Shown here piece after piece: positions 56,526 to 64,000 of a DNA stretch of 64,000 bases. The notes under the pieces are model-generated. The model was not told the DNA's origin, did not search any database, and saw only the letters and a list, made by a program, of their open reading frames with translations. The translations under genes and the position numbers were made by a program. The stretch lies in NCBI GenBank assembly GCA_958295665.1, contig OY282560.1, positions 257,800,868 through 257,864,867 of the forward strand, given 5' to 3'. Every line of letters starts with the position of its first letter. The stretch's first letter is position 1. This DNA comes from Tipula vernalis. Its lineage: Eukaryota > Arthropoda > Insecta > Diptera > Tipulidae.

Positions 56526-57352
56526 TTCTATGGTTTAGGTTTAAGTATTGAATTGTGTTTTTCTATTTTATATTATCAATATTTTTCCACTGTAATACTT
56601 TTATTATATATCAAAAGAGTGAAATTATTATTTAATATCTAAACACTATACACAAATTACAAGTAATCTGAAAACTATTTGTAAATATAAAAACTACTGA
56701 TCAAAAATTATAAAAAATATTAATGTGTAATTATTACTTATAAATAAATTTGCATTTTAAAATTAAAAAAAGAAAAAAAACTTGCACTCTGATCGTGGAC
56801 AAATTTATTTTGGTGAACGCCGTCAAAGTCAACACATCAATGCAAAAAAAATTGTCCGATGATTTTGAGATGGTTCCTGGAGAGTTCGAAGGCTAATTCT
56901 ACAAAAAAATGATTATTATGATTAATTTACCAGACCTTTGATTTTAAAGATACATATTTTCTACGAAGACGACGTTTGCCTCCGACCGGAAAGCTTTATA
57001 ACCGCTTCCAATATTATAAATAGCACACAAAAAATTAAAAAAAAAAAATTCTTATGAACCAATGAAACAAGTTTCAGCAAAAAACTCAGATTTAAGCCAG
57101 ATTTAAGTAAAAATTTGAGTGTTTTTTTTGTTCCACAGAAACAAATATTGACATGAAATCCTTTATGGAAATTAAGGCCAAACATCAGCACGTCAGAAGC
57201 CCAAAACAGTCTGTTTTCCATAAATGGCAGCAAACAACAATGGCAAGAGTGAACCAAATATTAAGCCATTCAGACAGCATCTCATCAATAATATACTAGA
57301 GGAATGGCCATTATTTAAAAACGAATTTGAACCAGAATTTGTATAAATATAA
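56526..57352. other. no gene recognised; possible decayed coding traces
   Basis: Protein-like strings occur at about 56845-56895 (LSDDFEMVPGEFEG then stop) and 57255-57345 (PNIKPFRQHLINNILEEWPL then a stop). They are in different contexts and I cannot assign them. Confidence 0.25.
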
Positions 57353-58197
57353 AGGGTGGGCCATATATTGGTTTGTTTTTAAATCATACGCTATGGCAAC
57401 ACTGTTTTTGAATGATTAGCTTGCAATTTTGACAGCGTGTCACTCTGTTATTCCGCGTCACGAAACAACCATGTTTTCGCTTGAGGAGTATTTCGAAATA
57501 TTAAAAACTTATTTTCAAAGTCAGTGTTGTGTAGTCTAAACCATCTGAGTTTTGAAAAGAAATATGGGTCGTGAAAGAGTGCCAAGCGGAACCGCTGAGT
57601 TCGTGAGAAAGGCTTGTTATTGGATAACAGAAGTGGTCCCCGAGCTCGGACTTAGTAGTGTAGGACAGAATCGATCGACCTCAACTTGACGCCGATCGAA
57701 CCGACTGGCCATTAGTCGCACCAGCCAGAGGAGAATACTGCATAAAAACATCGGATTATTCACCTTAAAGATCCAGATGACTCAGGAGTTCAAAGTACAT
57801 GACTATCCGCTTCGATATCAGTTCTCTGTGTGGGCAACCGAATTATCAACCGTTTTGGAGATGTCAATTGGCCTGCGCGGAACTGCAATTTGACGCCTTT
57901 GGACTTTTTATATGATGTTTCTTTAAGGATAGATGTTATGCTGAGACAATTCCGGCTTTAAAACATAACATTGCGAGTATTATTCGCGAGATAGGCGCCG
58001 AAATCATCGAAAAAGTTATTGAACACTAACAGGATGGCTTACTGTAAGGCGAGCAGAGGGACCCACATGCACGAAATTGTTTTTCATTCTTAAATCGGAG
58101 ATTCCAATCTCCTCAATAGAAACAAATGTTTCCACAAAACACAGATGTATACTCATTTTATAGCGTTTTTAAAAACAAACTTTTAAATTTCCCACCC
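57353..58197 (+). mobile_element. internally deleted mariner-type element
   Basis: The ends gggtgggccatatattgg...gtttgtttttaaa (57353-57383) and tttaaaaacaaac...ttcccaccc (58168-58197) are imperfect inverted repeats. Remnants of the transposase N-terminal region (FSLEEYFEILKTYF, AISRTSQRRILHKNIGLFTL, KIQMTQEFKVHDYPLR) are joined to C-terminal remnants (NWPARNCNLTPLDFLY, RMAYCKASRGTHMHEIVFH-like). The middle with the first two catalytic aspartates is missing. Many stops and frameshifts are present. Confidence 0.8.
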
Positions 58198-58329
58198 CAA
58201 CAAAACAAAAAATAGCCGGCTATATGCGGTAAAAACTAGCAATAAAATGAAGTTTTACGACCTTTTACGATTGTTTTATGACTTATTCCGTACGGTACTT
58301 TCTTTTACAAAATGGTGTCGTTTTATTGA

Positions 58330-59348
58330 AAATTTTTGGTGGTCTTAACATTTTTGGACCCTATTTAGTCGCGCTTGAGCATTGGCACTCGAAGGTTGTG
58401 TTATTAACATTGTCTGTATTTGAAAGATTTCGACTACTGTTTTGACCATATTTTTTCTTCTGAAAATAGCAAAACGCAAGCAAATCACGAAAGGCTCGGA
58501 GTTTCTTGTAATGGTATCCGGTACACCCTTGCTAGAAAACAAGAAACAGGGAAAATTAAGATAGAAAATGATCCGGTAGGTCTAAGTCCACAACAAATCA
58601 AGAGGATAGCTTCATCAGAGTCCTCTTTAAATGGAATCGACGCTTAACTGCACCACAAGTTACCGCAGCACTGAATGATATGCGAGAAACACAGATGTGA
58701 TTAAACAAAGATTCAAATTTTCAGATCCCATAGACGTGTGTTTGTACATCGGACAAAAGAAGAGAGGGCGGCTTCAGAGGCATGTACAGTGCCTACTATC
58801 AAACATGGTGGTGGTAATGTCATTGGCAACAGTAAACCCGGAAATCTTGTGAGGATAACCAAGCCAAGGAAGGCTATTTGAAAATTCTTCAGGATTCCGC
58901 CATACCCATTGGACCGAATCTCATTGGTACTGGATTCATTTTGCAACAGGATAATGATCCTAGGCATTCATCTAAACTGTGCCAACTTTTTGAACAAGAA
59001 AAAGATAAAAAAGGGTAAACTCGAAATGAGGAAAATGTGAAATCTCCTACGAACTCAGAACATTTGTGACAACTATTAGAGAAGGAATGGAACAATTTAG
59101 ATACAGATTATTTTAAGAAATTAATTAATAGAATGCCTAGAATATGCTAGAAGATAATAAAAGAAAAAGATGGACACCGATGAAGCTAAAATTTAATTTT
59201 ATTTTCATATTGTATGTTAAATTTTTATTTTATTTGAGGTAGTTTTTGTCGAATTTTTAATTTTATATCAATACAAATGAATTTAGATGGCTTTGTTTTG
59301 TTTTATTTGATTTTACCTTGCTGCTTCCAAACTTTTGGACGGTAGTGT
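58330..59348 (+). mobile_element. decayed Tc1-like transposon
   Basis: The transposase remnant in several frames has RYTLARKQETGKIKIEND-like N-terminal sequence, VPTIKHGGGNVIG, a shifted block with GTGFILQQDNDPRHSSKLCQ (second catalytic D), and LLEKEWNNLDTDYFKKLINR, MPRI at the C-terminus. The right end, ccaaacttttggacggtagtgta (59326-59348), is a typical Tc1 terminal repeat in inverse. I do not find a matching left end, so the left border is approximate. Confidence 0.8.
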
Positions 59349-60850
59349 ATATCACATCTTATTGTTCAATGCATATCTTATCTTTCAGATTAATATTGAT
59401 TTCAACACACTGTACCCAAATAATGTAACATGGTATTGTAATTGGAATATATTTATTAAAGTAATTCTGAGTTTAATAGAAAGCAACATAAAAAAAGTCG
59501 AATTATTTGTTAAAAGCTATAAAAAATTAAAAAAATGTTGGTGTTCCTTCTTAATATTTCTCACTTATTAAGAGTACTACAGACACGCTTGTTTACGCAC
59601 ACGGTTTTACTTATATTAAATAATTTATAGTATTGATAATCATAACACATACTTTGATGTGTTCATATTGTCCAACGCTAAAAATCCCTTCATTAGTTAT
59701 ACAAAAAAAAAAAAAAAATTAGCTTTTACTGCTATGCGATGGTAATCAAGAAATGTTCGTCTCTTTTCCAATTGTTGGTCTCTATAGATTGAAAGTAAAG
59801 TAATATTTATGTGTAAATCGCCCTTCTGGCCTATAAAATGTTATTTCTAAACGGAACACACTAAATTGTACTTTGCATACATTTTGTTATTTCTAACCAC
59901 AATAATTTTCTCTTTTTTATTATACATATCTAGATTCAACAGTTTTAAATTTTTCTATGTAATTTCCCAAAATAATTTTCACAATTATTTAAAAACTAAA
60001 AATAAGTTTTATATATGTACTAATAACAACTTGGTCACACGAACACACAATTTTTCACAATTCTATTCGCTATTTTACAATAACGGAAAAGTACTTTAAA
60101 ATATGCAAATTCAGGAGCTTTCACTTTTATGTTTGACTATACACATTTGTACCATACCAATATTCTGAAAATGCTTTTAGTTTTCTCAGTTAAGCAAGAA
60201 AATAATGTAATCCAATTATAATAATATGAAACTGATATTTTTTTATTATTTTTTTTAAGCAAATACAGTTAATTCTGAGTAGCTCTAAATCTTAAGTATA
60301 AACGCAATATGTAAACAGAAAGCTATTACCTGATAGCTGTTATACAATTTTAATAGTACTGATGGATGTAAATACTAACTAAATTTCTATTGGTGATAGT
60401 CAACAAAACAAGAAATCCAATATAAATAAAACTATAAGAAAATTGTGGTCTTGATACCACAATAAGATATGTTCATCTCTAATTACGTAGCACTTGCCCT
60501 TAACATCGCTAACCGGGTTGGAACCCTTCCAAGGAATTTTGTGGGTTTTAATTACTAGCCTTCAACTGTTCGATTAGATAAAATAATAATAAAATACCTT
60601 TATCATAAACTAGTGTATAATTATTCAACATATCGACTAAAATTAAGTAATAAGGCCACAATATTCGTATGTATGTTTCTATGTAAAAGTCTGATATTGA
60701 TCGGGGTGTGCAACATACCCAAAAATTATTTCAAATATATTGGGGTACAAAATAAAAAAATGAAAATACCAATGAATTTTCTTGTTTTGTCTTTTACACA
60801 TTTCTGAATTATGTAAGTCTGGGTTGTTTGCGTAACTGAAACCTAAGCCG
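59349..60850. other. no feature recognised
   Basis: AT-rich. Several open frames of 60-80 residues have no domain and a composition like the surrounding DNA. Confidence 0.4.
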
Positions 60851-61045
60851 CGTTTTTCTATTAGCTCCGGAAAGATTATATCTGGAGCCGCTAATTTTCT
60901 GTGATAAAAATAATGTTTGACAAGCTATTTATGCTTATAATTAATTTATTCCGAACTAATCTATAATTTTTCATTCAACTTCTTAAGTAAAAATCTATAA
61001 CAAAATATTTAGGTCGACCTATTTATCTGGAGCTGCTATCGGGAG
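60851..61045. mobile_element. truncated relative of the MITE at 16590-16837
   Basis: It has the left end cgtttttctattagctccgg and interior tatttaNgtcgacctatttat followed by ctggagctgctatcgggag, as in 16740-16785. It breaks off at 61045, where the hairpin MITE begins. Confidence 0.6.
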
Positions 61046-61135
61046 TAGTGATGTGCTAAATCGATCTTTTTCGTTCTGTTTTGTTTCATTTTTCATATCC
61101 TTTTTAACAAAAAAGATCGATTTAACCCATCACTA
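61046..61135. mobile_element. 90-bp hairpin MITE (tagtgatgNgctaaatcgatc)
   Basis: Ends tagtgatgtgctaaatcgat and atcgatttaacccatcacta. It is the same family as 3523-3602. No clear target duplication is seen, perhaps because the flank is rearranged. Confidence 0.8.
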
Positions 61136-61191
61136 CTGGACATGGACATAGATTTTGTGTAGAACAAAGAAACACAAACAAATTTGTTTTG

Positions 61192-61622
61192 AGTGACATT
61201 TCATTTGACCAAGGAATTGGAATTGAAATTGAAATTAAAATTTGGTCAAATAAAATAGTCAAGGAATTCAATGTTTGGAATTCGATTGGTATTCAATGGT
61301 TCGTAGCATTTTAAAATTTTTTGTGGCGCAATACATTTTTTTCGCGAATAAAATATTGGTATGCGGGTTTGTTTATATTTAGCGTATGTAATCAATATTT
61401 TTTATATTTTTAATTGTCAAATAAATAGTCAAAATAATAATAAATTTCACATAGCCAACCTAAAGAACTAAAAAAATGCGCTTTAGCATACCCAGCGTAA
61501 AGTAGGCAAACTAAACGATGAATTCGATTTTGAATTCCGTAAATTTAGAAGGAATTCGACAAATTCCTAATTTGAATTCATTGTATAACATTGTTGTTGT
61601 AAACTGGCAAATGAAATGTCAT
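61192..61622. mobile_element. MITE with gacatttcatttg ends
   Basis: gtgacatttcatttgacc (61192-61209) and tggcaaatgaaatgtcat (61605-61622) are inverted, with aaggaattNgaattNNaatt blocks mirrored inside. Confidence 0.55.
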
Positions 61623-61854
61623 TTTGATTTTGTTGATTGTTTAGAAGGCGACACAAAAACTTTAAACACTACTTAGTGATGTTCGAACTGATTCATTAAC
61701 GAAATTAATTATTATTAATACCGGTAACATTTATTTGAACATTCAAAATTTTTCCAAGTCGACATTCATATCAGGAATAATATTTTTTTCGAATATTTAT
61801 ATATTTTATAGAAAAAAAAAAAAAAAATAATAAAACAAATACACTGCGCCACTT

Positions 61855-62797
61855 AAAAAAATTGAGGTGTGGTCAACACACGACTTTCTTTTACGAACAG
61901 AGAATTTTGAGAAATTTTATTTTTTTTTATAACTTTTGTTTTTAATTTTTTTTTTTTAAAATTTTTAAATTTTTAATCTTTTTTTAAATTTTTTATTTTT
62001 TATTTTTATTTGTTTTTAATTTTTGGAAATATTTTGTATTAAGTAGTTTTTTGTAAACCTTATACTTTTTAAGATATTTGCAAAATAAATTTTCTGGACC
62101 AAGGGAGTGGCCACTTCCGGTTAGCCGATTTGTAGTAAAATTCACTGGGACCTCTCAATTTATCAAAAAAGCTTAAATCTGAAGTTTCAGTTCGATTGGT
62201 TAAACCATCTGGGCTGTAGAGAGGACACAGACAGACTGACAGACTGACAGACTGACAGACTGACAGACTGACAGACTGACAGACTGACAGACTGACAGAC
62301 TGACAGACTGACAGACTGACAGACTGACAGACTGACAGACTGACAGACTGACAGACTGACAGACTGACAGACTGACAGACTGACAGATTGACAGACTGAC
62401 AGACTGACAGACTGACAGACTGACAGACTGACAGACTGACAGACTGACAGACTGACAGACTGACAGACTGACAGACTGACAGACTGACAGACTGACAGAC
62501 TGACAGACTGACAGACTGACAGACTGACAGACTGACAGACTGACAGACTGACAGACTGACAGACTGACAGACTGACAGACTGACAGACTGACAGACTGAC
62601 AGACTGACAGACTGACAGACTGACAGACTGACAGACTGACAGACTGTCAGACTGACAGACTGACAGACAGACACCATTTCGAAATCCACTTTTTCGGACT
62701 CAGGGGACCTCAAAACAGACAAACCTCTACAAATCTCAAGGTCCAAAATTTTTATGATTACTATACTTTATTTTACTAGAGTAAAAGAAAGTAAAAC
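61855..62797 (-). mobile_element. minisatellite-bearing repeat family, copy 3 (about 54 units)
   Basis: Inverse of the family at 43010 and 55729, with both flanks preserved. The array at about 62228-62670 has about 54 units of cagactga (plus strand), with variant units near 62384 (cagattga) and 62641. In this copy the sequences left and right of the array are in one frame (225 codons, minus), which is not so in the other two copies. Confidence 0.92.
62228..62670 (-). repeat. 8-bp minisatellite, about 54 units
   Basis: Tandem cagactga on the plus strand (tcagtctg on the element's strand), almost perfect. Confidence 0.95.
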
Positions 62798-63131
62798 GGA
62801 ACAGATATTTTCTTCGAAAAAATACCCAGATTTGAACGCTTGTATCTTGGTGAAATAACCATTTGCACCTTTAAAAAAAAAAAATGTTTGTTTCTAGTTG
62901 AAGGAAATTTTTTTTCCATACTGGAAACCGTTTTATTTTATTTTGTTTTTTATGACTTTTTTGAGTAAAACAAAAGGTGTCTAAAAACAAAAAAAATTTG
63001 CGAACGATGTTCGCTTGCGAACGAACTTGCTCGATATTTCATTCAAAAATCCAAATCGGCCATTTTATAGAGAATTTAGAAACCTTGTAAAATGAAACTG
63101 AAGTTTTAGAGAAATCGTATCAAAAAACGTA
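62798..63131. other. no feature recognised
   Basis: AT-rich intergenic sequence. Nothing is supported. Confidence 0.35.
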
Positions 63132-63999
63132 TACACGTTAACAAGTACATTTTTTTATCTTGTAAACTAAGCACTCTACGATAAAATTTTGAGCCACTTT
63201 AAATTTTACGTTATTTTATGGAAAACAATAATTTTATTTATCGCATAGTTATTTGAGGAGTCAAACGAGATGAATCGAAAAGAACAATTACTCTTTCGCG
63301 CTACAAAAATTGTGGCTTTAGTTGAAGCCCTGTGATATTAGTGTGTCTGTTGTGAACCGGACTTTGCATCGATATTTAGAAACAGGCAGTGTGAGTCGGC
63401 GCGAAGGGTCTGGTCGACCAAGAAAAACTACATCAAGAGAAGATCGAGCTAACGCACATTATGCTAGAAAAAACCGGACAAGCAGTGCTCAAGAAATAAG
63501 AAGTAATGTACCTATACAAAACCATACATCAAAACAGTTGATATTAAATCGGTTGAAAGCTAATCGACTAAGATCACGTCGACCTGTCAGAGTTCCGTAT
63601 CTGACTGATAATCACCGTCGACAAAGAAGAAATTATGCGTTGCAACGGACAAGGCAACCAACAAATTTGCAGGAACTTCGAGACGCTTTACAAGAATAAT
63701 GGCAATAAATCACCATGCAACAAATACGCAATGTTTTAAATATGCCACGGCGTATTTATAAATTAATGCGGGCTGAGGAGGAAACACGCGTTATTGAAAA
63801 TTCCAGTTTGTTTGAATAAAGTTTAAAAGGATTTTGTTTCTAATATACCTTATGAAATAAATCATATTTTTCACTGTAAAAACATATTTTCTCTTTGATT
63901 TTGGATCACCAAAATTACGCCTGATATCAAAATGTGGCTCAACATTTTATCGTAGAGTGCTTAGTTTACAAGATAAAAAAATGTACTTGTTAACGTGTA
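63132..63999 (+). mobile_element. internally deleted Tc1-like element with about 66-bp inverted repeats
   Basis: The ends (tacacgttaacaagtacatt...aagcactctacgataaaa at 63132-63197 and its inverse at 63934-63999) match over about 66 bp with one or two mismatches. TA stands at both edges. The right end reaches the last bases of the window. It encodes a shortened transposase. Confidence 0.9.
63322..63699 (+). pseudogene. Tc1-like transposase reduced to its DNA-binding region
   Basis: The frame gives VSVVNRTLHRYLETGSVSRR, EGSGRPRKTTSREDRANAHY and ANRLRSRRPVRVPYLTDNHR: the paired-like helix-turn-helix region with the GRPRKT linker found in Tc1 transposases. It then passes straight to LQELRDALQE and, beyond two stops in the same frame, MQQIRNVLNMPRRIYKLMRA, the usual C-terminus. 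The whole DDE catalytic core is deleted. The start of the normal protein (MNRKEQLLFRATKIVALVEA, from 63270) is out of frame by a small deletion near 63330, so a product would have to start at 63322 and lack the first helices. Confidence 0.9.
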
Positions 64000-64000
64000 T

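Overview
The window is eukaryotic nuclear DNA from an arthropod, most likely a fly (Diptera). It is very AT-rich and has GT/AG introns. Recognisable repeats include Ty3, BEL/Pao, Penelope, several LINE types, Tc1/mariner, hAT, pogo, a tRNA-derived SINE and very many fold-back or MITE-like inverted repeats. There are no operons, ribosome binding sites or CRISPR arrays. Most of the 64 kb is dead or non-autonomous mobile DNA. I see only two credible host genes plus one decayed host-gene copy.

Left edge (1-2.25 kb): three exons on the minus strand encode the N-terminal ATPase half and the start of the coiled coil of a divergent SMC protein. Its layout is closest to SMC3. At 2.57-10.41 kb a 3.92-kb block is present twice in tandem, nearly identical. 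Each copy holds a fold-back element with 107-bp internal repeats. At 10.4-17.9 kb there is a run of MITEs, a Tc3-like transposon damaged only by two nonsense codons, a 1.5-kb palindrome and a tRNA-derived SINE with target-site duplications.

At 17.9-20.3 kb a Penelope-like reverse transcriptase fragment lies beside a decayed but intron-containing copy of ribosomal protein S7. At 20.6-26.8 kb inverted-repeat elements are nested in one another, and paralogous empty sites let the nesting be read. At 27.2-32.6 kb there are a BEL/Pao fragment (minus strand), a broken Ty3-type element (plus strand) and a LINE RNase H fragment.

At 34.0-34.5 kb a two-exon gene (minus strand) encodes an apparently intact 137-residue type II membrane protein of unknown function. 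At 37.3-41.8 kb there is a three-level nest: a ZBED5-like hAT element with perfect 8-bp target duplications inside a LINE, which is inside a DUF4371-type hAT gene. From 43 to 64 kb lie three dispersed copies of a repeat carrying an 8-bp minisatellite of about 1, 35 and 54 units, fragments of LINEs, an internally deleted mariner, a decayed Tc1, and a Tc1 derivative that keeps its DNA-binding region but has lost its catalytic core.

The genes do not form a pathway. What unites the window is repeated insertion into inserted DNA. The observations most worth following are the SMC3-like paralogue, the orphan type II membrane protein, fold-back repeats whose short inner inverted blocks co-vary between copies, and the near-identical tandem duplication with an 8-bp filler.
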